Shown here: piece by piece, positions 46,554 to 56,526 of the stretch
Position numbering within the stretch: position 1 is the stretch's first letter
How the letters are laid out: each line of letters begins with the position of its first letter
NCBI RefSeq assembly: GCF_051200825.1
Contig: NZ_CP195158.1
Span: 3,224,001-3,288,000 of the forward strand
Direction of reading: 5' to 3'
DNA length: 64,000 nucleotides
From: Formosa sp030427735
Lineage (GTDB): Bacteria > Bacteroidota > Bacteroidia > Flavobacteriales > Flavobacteriaceae
Translations under genes and position numbers: made by a program
Notes under the pieces: model-generated
The model's database searches: none
Told to the model about the DNA's origin: nothing
Seen by the model: only the letters and a program-made list of their open reading frames with translations

Positions 46554-48776
46554 CTACAAGTCGAATCGATCTAAATTCATCACTTTTGTCCATGCAGCAA
46601 CAAAGTCGTTTACAAATTTATCTTTAGCGTCATCGCTAGCATATACCTCTGCTAAGGCTCTCAATTCAGAGTTTGAACCAAAAATAAGATCAGCTCTAGA
46701 GGCTGTCCATTTCAGCTTTTTAGACACTCTATCTTTACCTTCAAAAACCTCGTCGTTATCTGGCGACAGTTTTGTCCATACCGTATCCATCTTCAATAAA
46801 TTCACAAAGAAATCGTTAGTTAAGGTTTCCGGATTATCGGTAAGCACCCCTTTACTAGACTGGTCCCAATTGGTATTCAACACTCTTAAACCACCTACCA
46901 ACACGGTTAATTCTGGTGCTGTTAAGGTTAAAAGTTGTGCTTTATCAATCAACAACGCTTCGGTTGCAATATCGAATTTTGTATTTCTATAATTTCTAAA
47001 ACCATCAGCATAAGGCTCTAAATAGTCGAACGCTTCAATATCGGTTTGCTCTTGACTTGCATCCATTCTACCTGGAGCAAATGGCACGTTAATAGTATAA
47101 CCTGCTGCTTTTGCAGCCTGCTCTACCCCAACGCCTCCTGCTAATACAATTAAATCTGCTAAGGATATTTTTTTAGCTCCTGAATTAAAGTTAGATTGAA
47201 TAGACTCTAATACCTTAAGCACTTTAGCCAATTGTTTTGGATTGTTAACCTCCCAATCTTTTTGAGGTGCTAAGCGTACACGTGCACCGTTAGCGCCACC
47301 ACGTTTGTCTGAGCCTCTAAATGTGGATGCTGAAGCCCAAGCCGTAGACACCAATTCTGGAATGGTTAATCCAGACTCTATAATTCTACCTTTTAATTGA
47401 AGCACATCGGCTTCAGTTACCAATTCGTGATTTACTTCCGGAATAGGATCTTGCCAAATTAGCTCCTCTTGTGGTACTTCTGGGCCTAAATAACGTGATA
47501 TTGGCCCCATATCCCTGTGCGTTAATTTATACCAAGCACGCGCAAAAGCATCGGCAAATTCGTCTGGGTTTTCGTAAAAACGTCTGGATATTTTCTCGTA
47601 TTCTGGATCCATGCGTAACGACAAGTCTGTTGTTAACATGGTAGGTTTATGTTTTTTATTAGGATCGAAAGCATCTGGAATAGTCGCTTCTGCATCTTTA
47701 GCAATCCATTGTTTTGCTCCTGCAGGGCTTCTATGTGGGTGCCATTCAAATTCGAATAAATTCTTAAAGAAATTATTACTCCATTGTGTTGGTGTTTCTG
47801 TCCAGGTTACTTCAGGACCTCCAGTTATGGCATGAGCCCCAACCCCAGATTCGAAACTATTTTTCCATCCAAATCCCTGATCTTCTATAGGCGCTGCCTC
47901 TGGCTCTGGCCCTACAAATTCTCCTGGATTAGCCGCGCCATGGGTTTTTCCAAAAGTATGCCCTCCAGCTATAAGCGCTACGGTTTCCTCGTCGTTCATG
48001 GCCATACGTTTGAAAGTTTCGCGAATATCTCTAGCCGCCGACACAGGATCCCAGTTACCATCTGGTCCTTCTGGGTCTACATAAATTAATCCCATTACAA
48101 CAGCTGCCAACGGATCTTCAAGGTCGCGATCGCCCGAATATCGTTTATCGTCTAACCAATCTGTTTCAGATCCCCAATACACATCTTCTTCTGGTTCCCA
48201 CACATCTTCTCTACCTCCAGCAAAACCAAAAGTTTTGAATCCCATAGACTCTAAAGCTACATTTCCTGAAAGCACATATAAATCTGCCCAAGAAATTTTA
48301 TTACCATATTTTTGTTTAATTGGCCAAAGTAAGCGTCTGGCCTTATCTAAACTTGCGTTGTCTGGCCAACTATTAAGTGGTGCAAAACGTTGCTGACCTG
48401 CACCTGAGCCACCACGACCATCGCCTATACGATACGTTCCTGCACTATGCCATGCCAATCGAATAAACAAGCCTCCGTAATGTCCAAAATCTGCTGGCCA
48501 CCAATCTTGAGAGTCTGTCATTAACGCATGCAAGTCTTTTTTTAATCCTTCATAATCTAGAGATTTAAAAGCTTCGGCATAATTAAACTCTGCATCCATT
48601 GGATTAGACAATGAAGAATTCTGCCTTAGAATATTTACTTTTAACCGATTAGGCCACCAATCCTGATTTCGGGTACCACCACCCGCAACTTGTTTTGGTG
48701 CGCCTCCTGAAAACGGACATTTACTTTGCCCATTAGTATTTTGAGAACTTGAATGTGTGTGATTGTGTGTTTCCAT
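46554..48776 (-). CDS. katG: Catalase-peroxidase
   Basis: A full-length 740-residue bifunctional heme enzyme that removes hydrogen peroxide. The distal site is IRLAWHSAGTYRIGDGRGG with the Trp and His; the Tyr of the Met-Tyr-Trp adduct is in GLIYVDPEGPDGNWDP and the Met in RMAMNDEE. The proximal heme His is in ALIAGGHTFGKTHGA. The C-terminal, catalytically silent duplicate domain is complete. No signal peptide. It is divergent from the araC-type gene across a 432-base region. Confidence 0.97.
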   Translation of the reverse strand: METHNHTHSSSQNTNGQSKCPFSGGAPKQVAGGGTRNQDWWPNRLKVNILRQNSSLSNPMDAEFNYAEAFKSLDYEGLKKDLHALMTDSQDWWPADFGHYGGLFIRLAWHSAGTYRIGDGRGGSGAGQQRFAPLNSWPDNASLDKARRLLWPIKQKYGNKISWADLYVLSGNVALESMGFKTFGFAGGREDVWEPEEDVYWGSETDWLDDKRYSGDRDLEDPLAAVVMGLIYVDPEGPDGNWDPVSAARDIRETFKRMAMNDEETVALIAGGHTFGKTHGAANPGEFVGPEPEAAPIEDQGFGWKNSFESGVGAHAITGGPEVTWTETPTQWSNNFFKNLFEFEWHPHRSPAGAKQWIAKDAEATIPDAFDPNKKHKPTMLTTDLSLRMDPEYEKISRRFYENPDEFADAFARAWYKLTHRDMGPISRYLGPEVPQEELIWQDPIPEVNHELVTEADVLQLKGRIIESGLTIPELVSTAWASASTFRGSDKRGGANGARVRLAPQKDWEVNNPKQLAKVLKVLESIQSNFNSGAKKISLADLIVLAGGVGVEQAAKAAGYTINVPFAPGRMDASQEQTDIEAFDYLEPYADGFRNYRNTKFDIATEALLIDKAQLLTLTAPELTVLVGGLRVLNTNWDQSSKGVLTDNPETLTNDFFVNLLKMDTVWTKLSPDNDEVFEGKDRVSKKLKWTASRADLIFGSNSELRALAEVYASDDAKDKFVNDFVAAWTKVMNLDRFDL

Positions 48777-49208
48777 GTTTAGTTATTTTAATGTTCTTTC
48801 AAGTTACAATAATTTTCCGCCCACAACTGCATCAATTTTATTTATATTTTTTATTTTAAAATAATTAAAACTTATACTCTACGAGTCTTCAGAAAATTTT
48901 TGCATACTATAAATTTAACATTTTAAAACCTGAAACACTTCTTAAAAAACATACTTAACAAAACATTAATATCAGTCACTCCTAGAATATTTTCTTAACT
49001 ACTTTACCCCTTACAATTAAAATACAACTATTGTTAACACACTTAATAATGGGTTTAAAACCATTAAAACACGCTAATAATTGGGGAGTATTTTATCGAA
49101 TTGTATTCATTTAACGATTTATTCTGTAAGGTCATCCCAAAGTTTGTCGCACATCACATAGAATAGTGGCTTATTTTATATCTTTGGATATAACAAATTC
49201 AACCCCTA
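48777..49208. other. Divergent katG/araC intergenic region
   Basis: No gene is seen in these 432 AT-rich bases. A TATCTTTG box at 49179-49186 matches the Bacteroidota -7 element exactly and lies about 23 bases before the AraC-type start. No -33 TTTG is at the right distance. Nothing clear is seen for katG. Confidence 0.45.
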
Positions 49209-50120
49209 ATGCATAGTATTAAAGACGCACAAACTGGTAGCTCTGGAGTGTGGTGGCATAAGTCTGATAAAGGACCTTTAGCAGATTTACCATTTTTAGT
49301 CCAGTTCGGTAATATGAAATTTTCGAAGGTGAAGATAGACCCTACCATGAAACCTCATTTAAACGATGGTATAGAAATACACTTTGTTGTTAGCGGAAAA
49401 TACAATTGGGCCATTGACGACGAACAGATAAAACTCTTACCAGGAAACCTTTCGGTTACCGCCCCTTGGCAATATAACGGAAGCCCAAGCGGTAAAATGG
49501 AAATTGGAGAAATTATGTGGATGGTTATTAAACCTAAGGCCTATAGCCAAGATTCGCCACTAGACCTCGGTAAATGGACCAAATTAAGCGCTACGTTCCA
49601 AAACGATTTGGGCGCTTTAATTGCCAACCAAAAAAGTTTGGTTTTAGAAAAAGCCAATAGTTTTAAAACTTATTTTACAACCTTAGCCCACGAGCTAACC
49701 AAACATGAAAAAGGTTACGAAATTATAGTAGGAAACCTTATAGAAAACCTACTTATAGATTTGTACAGGTATTTACTTCGCAACGAAAAACAAATTATAG
49801 AACAAGATCACTTTATTGATAAATTGAACCAAATTGTTTTTAAAGATTTAAGTAAAAAATGGATTATAGACGATTTGGCTTATATGTTTGGCATGGGTAA
49901 AACTAAATTTACTTACGAAGTAAAAAAAGTAACAGGTTATCCGCCTAACAGCTACATCATCAATTTAAAAATTGAAAAAGCCATAGAGATGCTTAACGAA
50001 GGGCAAAAAAGTATTTCGGAGATTGCCTATGCCTCTGGGTTCTCGTCGTTACAACATTTTACCTCAACCTTTTCGCAACGCATAGGCGTCAGCCCAGGCA
50101 AATACAAGCAAAGTAGTTAG
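49209..50120 (+). CDS. AraC-family transcriptional regulator
   Basis: The 303-residue protein has an N-terminal cupin-like sensing half (HFVVSGKYNWAIDDEQIKLL, LSVTAPWQYNGSPSG) and a C-terminal double helix-turn-helix. WIIDDLAYMFGMGKTKFTYE is the first helix pair and SISEIAYASGFSSLQHFTST the second, with GVSPGKYKQS at the end. It lies between divergent katG and the convergent GH97 gene, so it could regulate the damaged polysaccharide locus or unrelated genes. Confidence 0.9.
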   Translation: MHSIKDAQTGSSGVWWHKSDKGPLADLPFLVQFGNMKFSKVKIDPTMKPHLNDGIEIHFVVSGKYNWAIDDEQIKLLPGNLSVTAPWQYNGSPSGKMEIGEIMWMVIKPKAYSQDSPLDLGKWTKLSATFQNDLGALIANQKSLVLEKANSFKTYFTTLAHELTKHEKGYEIIVGNLIENLLIDLYRYLLRNEKQIIEQDHFIDKLNQIVFKDLSKKWIIDDLAYMFGMGKTKFTYEVKKVTGYPPNSYIINLKIEKAIEMLNEGQKSISEIAYASGFSSLQHFTSTFSQRIGVSPGKYKQSS

Positions 50121-50199
50121 TTTAATCTAAAATATATTTTACTAAATCATTAAACAGACTCGCGTTTGTTTAATTTAGAATTAGCATAATATACTGATC

Positions 50200-52158
50200 T
50201 TACTTTTTTACTATTATAGCTGACCAGCCACCTCCTTTTGCTAATTTTGCTTGGATGACAGATTGCTTATTTACTTCTAAATTTTCAATTTTATAATCTT
50301 CTGCAAACTTATTGGCATTAACGCCATCTTTAAATATTTGCATGTTATAATCCCCGTCATCTAAAAAAGATAAATCTATATTTAAAGTGCGTTCATCCCA
50401 ATCTGTCATTGCGCCTATATACCAAGTATTGGCTTTCTTTCTGGCTATGGCTATGTAATTTCCTACAGCAGCATGCAGCACTTTGGTTTCGTCCCAAACC
50501 GTTGGGATTTGCGTTATAAAATCGACCGTTTCTTGTTCCTTATAATATCTTGAAGGCGATTCGCAAAGCATTTGTAATGGAGCTTCGTAGATTGTATACA
50601 TGGCTACTTGGTGCGCACGTGTTCCTTGGCTCATAGGTCTATCAAAGCTAATAGAAAAATTGATTTCCTGAGTATTCGACATTGCTCCCGGAGTATAATC
50701 TAAAGGACCTGCTACCATTCTTATAAATGGCAAAGTAACATTATGCTCTGGTGTAACTTCATTACTCCATTTATTATTTTCGCTTCCTTTAACACCTTCA
50801 TAATTAACCACGTTAGGATAAGTTCTTCTTAATCCCGAAGGTTTAAATGCACCATGAAAATCGACCAACAATTCTAATTCGGCACATAATTTTGCTATTT
50901 GCTCATAAGAATTTACCATGTACTGATCGTTTCTTTGCATATAGTCTATCTTAATACCTTTGGCACCCCAATGCTTATAGGTTTCTAAAATTTCTTGAAG
51001 ATTGGCATCTAAAGGTTTCCAAAGTACCCATAATATAATACCGACACTTTTTTCCTTACCATACTCTATAAGCGCCTTAACATCCATATCTGGATTTACA
51101 TGTAGAATATCTGTAGTAGATTTTGTCCAACCTTCATCTAAAATCACATACTCAATATTATTTTTAGCAGCGAAATCTATATAATATTTATAAGTTTCTG
51201 TATTTAAACCCGATTTAAAATCTACGCCATAAATATTGTTATTATTATACCAATCCCAAGCCACCTTACCTGGTTTTATCCAATCGGTATTTTTAAGTGC
51301 TGTTGGCTTTGCCAATTGATAGGTTAAATTACTCTCTACTAATGTGCGGTCTTCTTTTGCTATTACAAATACGCGCCAAGGGAATGTTCTATCTCCTTTG
51401 GTTTTAGCAATATAATCGGCTTCTTTTGTAATGGTTTGTACTCTATCCGATTTTCCATCTTTATCTACTGCTTCCAAAACATATTTAGGAAATATTGCTT
51501 TCAAAGTCTCATTACCATTACTTTTTAAAAACAATCCTGGATAATCATGTAACGCTGTTTCTGTAAATAAAACTTTTGCACTCTTTGCATCAAACAACAC
51601 AGGTAAGCTACAAAAATCGTCTTTAGAGATGTCTTTTAATGATGAGTTTACATAATACCTTTCGTTATGCGAGTACATGGATTCTTCTTTTGGAAAAAAT
51701 GTTGAAGTATGTTCTGGAAAAGTTAAATCTAATTGCTCTGAGACCACATTTCGCTCTACTTTATTTTTATCGGCAAATTGATAAGCAATCCCATCGTTAT
51801 ACACACGAAAACTTAAACTGTACTTACCTTTAAATGATACTAGCAATTCGGTATATTCATCTAATATCTTAGCATCTTTATGAGGGATAACAGGATAGAT
51901 AAATTCGGAATTATGCTTTATTTTATGATTTAAAACCTGCGGTTGTATTCCAAAACTAACGCCCTTAGAAAATTGCATTCCTACACTTGCTTTTTCTATT
52001 ACGACTTGCCCGTTTAAGTTGGCAGACCATGAGATATCGTCCTCTATATTTACCAATAATTGTATCGTTTTGTTTGGAGATTCTACTTGATACTGTTGTG
52101 CACTTAAATTAGAGAAACTGGCGGTACAGAAAAAGACTAGAAGTAAGATATATTTCAT
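50200..52158 (-). CDS. GH97 glycosidase, retaining (alpha-galactosidase-like) type
   Basis: A 652-residue GH97 enzyme with signal peptide (CTASFSNLSAQ). It differs from the SusB-type enzyme in this window: instead of the HHE base motif it has HWGAKGIKIDYMQRNDQ, where the Asp near residue 404 fits the nucleophile of retaining GH97 enzymes. DFHGAFKPSGLRRTYPNV and YEGVKGSENNKW follow. The retaining branch includes alpha-galactosidases, but linkage is not certain. It is the only complete enzyme gene of the damaged locus and is bounded upstream by a strong terminator, so it needs its own promoter. Confidence 0.9.
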   Translation of the reverse strand: MKYILLLVFFCTASFSNLSAQQYQVESPNKTIQLLVNIEDDISWSANLNGQVVIEKASVGMQFSKGVSFGIQPQVLNHKIKHNSEFIYPVIPHKDAKILDEYTELLVSFKGKYSLSFRVYNDGIAYQFADKNKVERNVVSEQLDLTFPEHTSTFFPKEESMYSHNERYYVNSSLKDISKDDFCSLPVLFDAKSAKVLFTETALHDYPGLFLKSNGNETLKAIFPKYVLEAVDKDGKSDRVQTITKEADYIAKTKGDRTFPWRVFVIAKEDRTLVESNLTYQLAKPTALKNTDWIKPGKVAWDWYNNNNIYGVDFKSGLNTETYKYYIDFAAKNNIEYVILDEGWTKSTTDILHVNPDMDVKALIEYGKEKSVGIILWVLWKPLDANLQEILETYKHWGAKGIKIDYMQRNDQYMVNSYEQIAKLCAELELLVDFHGAFKPSGLRRTYPNVVNYEGVKGSENNKWSNEVTPEHNVTLPFIRMVAGPLDYTPGAMSNTQEINFSISFDRPMSQGTRAHQVAMYTIYEAPLQMLCESPSRYYKEQETVDFITQIPTVWDETKVLHAAVGNYIAIARKKANTWYIGAMTDWDERTLNIDLSFLDDGDYNMQIFKDGVNANKFAEDYKIENLEVNKQSVIQAKLAKGGGWSAIIVKK

Positions 52159-52274
52159 AACAAGAATTAAATTTAATTGAGAAATTAAAAATATTAATCT
52201 TTATTAAAAATCATTGGTTCGAAAGTAGCTATTATTGATACAATTTTAACCAATAATTTAGGTACAAACTATTC

Positions 52275-52309
52275 TAAAAAAAAAACTACACCTCGATATC
52301 GAGGTGTAG
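52275..52309 (-). terminator. Terminator upstream of the GH97 gene
   Basis: CTACACCTCGAT and its reverse complement form a perfect 24-bp palindrome at 52286-52309. On the minus strand it is followed by a run of ten T's. It would end transcripts coming from the direction of the T9SS-domain remnant. Confidence 0.88.
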
Positions 52310-52347
52310 CACACACTTAATAAAAACCGTTTACACAATTCCGGTTT

Positions 52348-52450
52348 CTATTTTATTACTATTTTTTTGGTTTCTTGTTTGTTTTGCGAACTCACCTTTA
52401 TAAAATAAATTCCTGGTGATAGGCTTTTATTAGTATAAGTTAACCAATAC
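52348..52450 (-). pseudogene. Orphan T9SS C-terminal sorting-domain fragment
   Basis: The minus strand encodes LTYTNKSLSPGIYFIKVSS and then ends KKIVIK and TAG at 52350-52348. This is the typical last strand pair of a type IX secretion sorting domain. The frame is closed by a stop a few codons upstream and no start or body exists. The upstream GH43 gene encodes a lipoprotein, which would not carry such a domain, so this is probably the tail of a deleted secreted protein. Confidence 0.75.
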
Positions 52451-52472
52451 AACTAACCATTTATTTGACAAT

Positions 52473-52503
52473 AAAAAAAGCCTTCTAGTAACAGAAGACT
52501 TTT
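52473..52503 (-). terminator. Terminator after the GH43/LamG gene
   Basis: On the minus strand AGTCTTCT pairs with AGAAGGCT (one G-U) around GTTACT and is followed by TTTTTTT. It lies 29 bases beyond the LamG stop codon. Confidence 0.82.
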
Positions 52504-52531
52504 ACAACACCAACAATTAAAAATTAACCAT

Positions 52532-54696
52532 TTACGGTTTGTTTTTTTTCTGAAGTTTGATAATTTCATCTTCACTTAATGCGTAGTTATACATTTGAAA
52601 TGAAGCCATTAAACCCGAATAATGCTCACCAACATCGGATGCACCAACAATAAGTTTTGCATTATCTATTGCAGAAGATAAAAGCATGATTTGAGCATTA
52701 TCTATTACGCCGTCAACATATATTTTTTCTACCACGCCATCAAAAGTTAAAACGATATGATGCCACTCATTGGCTTTTGGTAGTATTTTATAGGCCATAT
52801 CAAAATGACCATCTAAATGTGATGCAGCCCCGTAATGCCCACTATTGTATACCAAAGCATTGTACGAATTCGCTAAATTTAAGGCATGTCTATCGCACCA
52901 CGAGGCTAAAAATTCACCTTCTGCGCTAATCTCTGGATTTTTCACCCACGTTGCCACCGTAAAAGCACCATTCCATTCTAAACTTTTAGGCACTGCCTTA
53001 TTTAAAATTAAAGCACCTTTCTTAAATTCAATGGCAGTTTGGTATCTTCATCTGTTGTTAAGGACACGTCGCCTGTTGCAATAAATTCTCCACCTAAAGA
53101 GCCTGCGTTTAAAAACTGATTCTTGTTTTCAGCACTTACATTTTTTACATCTATGGCTGCTATCATACTGTTTTCCACGTGTAGAGCTGGACCTTCTACA
53201 GATGGTTTATTTTGTAATTGTAAAGGGATTTCAAATAAATCACGATACACTTTAATATTCCAAACAGCTGCTAATAAGCCTTGCTTTTCGGTATTTAAGA
53301 CTGTTAGCTTCACATATCTTGCCTCGACTTCTAAATCGTCGATCATTGGACTTCCAGAGGTTGTGTTATTAGATTTATCGGCAAACACGTCCCAAGTTTG
53401 CCCATCTTTAGAATATTCCAAAACATATTGGTAATAATAACTCGCAAACTCAAACTGAACCATTACTCTTTTAATTGGTGTTACTTTACCTAAATCGACT
53501 GTTAAATCCTGCGGAAATGTATTATTAGCCGCTTTCCACATGGTCGCATTATTGTTATCTGTAGCATTTTCTGGTTTATATTGATACGATTCACCTAAAA
53601 CATTTAAGTGATATGAAGACGATGCCGATGCAGCTGCCCGAGATGCAATATTTTCTGGCACCTCCGATTTTACGATAGGCGTAATACCTTTTTGAGAAGG
53701 CACAACTTTTTTGATAGTAGAGTCGTTTTCAAAAATTAAATCATCTATACATACTTGTCTTGCCATTCCACCACGCGTCATAGGGTAATCATGTTTGTGG
53801 TACACAATGTAATAATCGTCGCCGTCTTCTAACACAGAATGATGCCCAGGACCATGCGTCGTTTGGTCGTCGTTAGTACTTAAAATGGGATTGTTTTCAC
53901 CAGGAGTAAAAGGTCCATATGGCGTATTGGCATAAGCATAAAGAACTTTATAAGTTTCATCGTGACAAGATTCGCCAGAATACATCAAAATGTATTTATC
54001 ACCTTTTTTCATCATGTAAGCCGCTTCAAACGAGTTTGGTGTTTGCTCCAAGGGAATATTTTCCGGATTCATAATATCCTTCATGGTGTCTGTATTCAGT
54101 TCACCAACGGCATAACCGCCATTGTAATGCACCCAAGTACCCCAATATGCGTAAACTTTGCCATCGGTATCGGTAAAAAATTGCGCATCTAACGACGGAA
54201 ATCCTTTTCGTGGATAATTATGAGCAATAACTGGCGTGTCGTCTTCATTTAATTTTTCCCAAGGACCAACAGGTGTATCTGAAACATAGCCGTAAATATT
54301 ACAACCGGCTTGGCAATTACCAAAATACAAATAGAACCTTCCGTCCTGACCTTCAATAATGTCTGGCGCCCAATAATTACGAAGATTTACAGAAGATAGA
54401 GACGGGATTTCCATGGTATAATTATACCAATTTTGTAAATCTTTACTATACCAAACTGTAGGTGCTCCAGATGCCAACATTTCATTATCGGTGGTCGCAT
54501 AAATATAATAGAGGTCTCCAAACTTCTTTATAGTAGGATCTGCATAATACCCAGGTAAAATAGGGTTTCCTATAGCAGATGCATTTTTGTTTGCAGCAAG
54601 TTCTACTTGGCTAAGCGTCTTTGAAGTATCTTTACAGGAAGCGGCGACCAGCACTAACAAAAAAAAGGGTATTGTAGAAAAAAAATGTAATTTCAT
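52532..54696 (-). pseudogene. GH43 glycosidase with CBM32 and LamG domains, split by a frameshift
   Basis: The first frame (54696-53008) encodes a lipoprotein (VAASC, Cys 21) with a GH43 five-bladed propeller: PILPGYYADPTIKK with the catalytic base, FPSLDAQFF with the middle Asp, and NSFEAAYMMKKG with the acid Glu. An F5/8-type C (CBM32) domain is at about 350-490. It ends TKLPLNLRKVL by running out of frame at about 53038. The next frame continues IEFKKGALILNKAVPKSLEW into a LamG concanavalin-type domain that ends at 52532. One extra A in the A-run opposite 53038-53040 would restore TKTAIEFKKG. The catalytic and CBM32 parts may still work without LamG. Substrate (arabinoside, xyloside or galactoside) cannot be told. 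Confidence 0.85.
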
Positions 54697-54713
54697 TTGT
54701 TAAACTTTACGAT

Positions 54714-54751
54714 TAAAAAAACAAAGGCAATTTCGATGAAAATTGCCTTTG
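54714..54751 (-). terminator. Terminator after the DUF5695-like gene
   Basis: CAAAGGCAATTT pairs with AAATTGCCTTTG around a short loop, followed on the minus strand by a T-run (54721-54714). The GH43 gene starts 18 bases further on. Confidence 0.85.
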
Positions 54752-54825
54752 AAAAAAAATATACAAAAAAATAACCCCATGGCGAAAACAATCACAACGC
54801 CATAGTTTTCCAAATTATTTTTGTA

Positions 54826-56374
54826 TTAAAATTTCACTTCTAGGCTTTTCTTGGTCAAAGGAATCTCATAAGCTCCTCTAACTTTATTATAAGATAAAGT
54901 CTTATCTGAACTTACTCTTAAATACGCTTTAGGTGTAAATTCGGTGGCTGGTGATAAGGTAACTGTTAAATCCTTTGTTTTGGTATTGTACGTTACGCTT
55001 TCAAATTGTCCCGCATCTAAAGTTAACCATAATTGTTTTGAAGCAATATAAACCTTAGACTTGGCTGCTGTAGTAAGTTGCATTGTTACCTCATCGCCTT
55101 TTACTTCCACATTTCCTCCAAAGGCCAACCAGCCCAAATCATCGTCTTTAGTTAAATAAGAACTGGTATTTACAGCGTAACCATAAAATCCAGAACCATA
55201 ATCGCCAGAGAGGTAATCAATTCTTAAAGTTGAAGGATACGAATGAAATGCTGCAGGGCCAAACCCATCTTGAGTGATATTAGAGATGCCTCCTAAAAGT
55301 CCGCCATACCCCACTTTTAGCAGATATAAATCGTCGCCTTTTTTCCTGTATTGCTCTAGAACAGGGATCGCATTTAAAGACGATCCATAATGATGAATTT
55401 GACGCTCTACACGCGACAATTTTCCTCCGTACAAAAAGTCCCAATACCGTCTCGCATTACCATTATACGCCCAGTGAGGCATGGTAGGCATATAGGCTAA
55501 AATAGCACTTAAAGTAACATTCGCTTTATGCTCATATCCAAAATAGTTGGACCACATATACACTTCTTCTTGTCCCGTAGAATCCCATGGCATTTCGCTA
55601 CCAAACGGATAATGCAATGCACGCCAATGGTCTGTTCTTGCTTTCATTCTTGTTTCGAGATCGCTTGCCATTTCTGTTAAATTTTCTCGTTTTAAATCCT
55701 CCAGAATATATAAAAATACAGAACCTTCCATTTGTCCAAATTGGGCATAATATGGCGCCTGCTCGACCATGGCTATGGTTGTATGATAAGCGTTTTCTAA
55801 ATACCAATTCCAGGTACGATTATCTACCAATCCATCATGATATCTAGCTAAACGATACATTACCCAATATGCAGCTGCAACATGCGGATAATTATAAGAC
55901 CTATCTGGTTGATCGGCATGCTCTTTACTCCAAGCCGCCCAGGACGAATAGTCTATTTTATCGCTATATGTCCCTTTAGGAAGCGAATCTGGTTCGTAGT
56001 AAAAAACACTTCGTTTCACCCCATATTTACGTGGACCTTCCTTATATTGAATGGTTCCCCAAAGCGTTTCATCTACAAAGCGTTCGAGCTTATTTATTTC
56101 CTCTTTGTTTGGCTGAATGAGTTGTTTCATAATTGCAGCCAACCAGCCTCCTGCACCACCTTCGTCACTTAAACCTGCCACCCACGCTCTACTATCTTGG
56201 GTTAATTGAGATTTGGTTTCATAATCGTAACTAATAACCGAAGGATTTCTTTTAAAGATTGGATCTGCTTTGTCGAACCATTGTTCTGTAGTTAGAAAAT
56301 GCCCAAAATCCTTAACCACATCCGATTCAGATTTTATCACTTTATAATTAATTGTTTGCGTTAAACCGTCTTTA
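54826..56374 (-). pseudogene. 5'-truncated DUF5695-like glycan-associated protein
   Basis: About 515 native residues remain, resembling the C-terminal part of DUF5695-type proteins of polysaccharide loci. An alpha-helical toroid-like part (YPHVAAAYWVMYRLARYHDG, WNWYLENAYHTTIAMVEQAP, PWDSTGQEEVYMWSNYFGYE) leads to a beta-rich end (FGGNVEVKGDEVTMQL). The open frame starts at an ATG at 56472 inside the IS end, so its first 33 or so residues (VAQFHPPHYAHFNP) are IS-derived and not original. The true N-terminus, including any signal peptide, is lost. Enzymatic function is unknown. Confidence 0.75.
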
Positions 56375-56470
56375 TGCAAAAAACGGCCATAGTGAGCCAC
56401 CTGCAGCGGATTAAAGTGAGCATAGTGCGGCGGATGAAATTGAGCCACCCACAGCGGATGAAACTGAGCC
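56375..56470. repeat. Left terminal repeat array of the IS21-family element
   Basis: Four imperfect copies of a unit containing GGCGGAT and TGAGCCAC occur in tandem. They are probably transposase binding sites. Translated on the minus strand they give the repetitive WVAQFHPPHYAHFNP leader of the chimeric DUF5695-like frame. Confidence 0.8.
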
Positions 56471-56526
56471 ACTAAAAAAATCGATTCTATTTGTACGGCA
56501 TTTTCGATCTTTTACCTAAAAAGATC

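Noticed and set aside
46471..46992. 173-residue plus-strand frame after the ThrE pair
   Set aside because: It lies antisense to the C-terminal part of katG, which is unambiguous, and crosses the bidirectional terminator.
56375..56472. Repetitive N-terminus of the DUF5695-like frame as a genuine protein repeat
   Set aside because: It is the translation of the IS terminal repeat array, so it is not part of the original protein.
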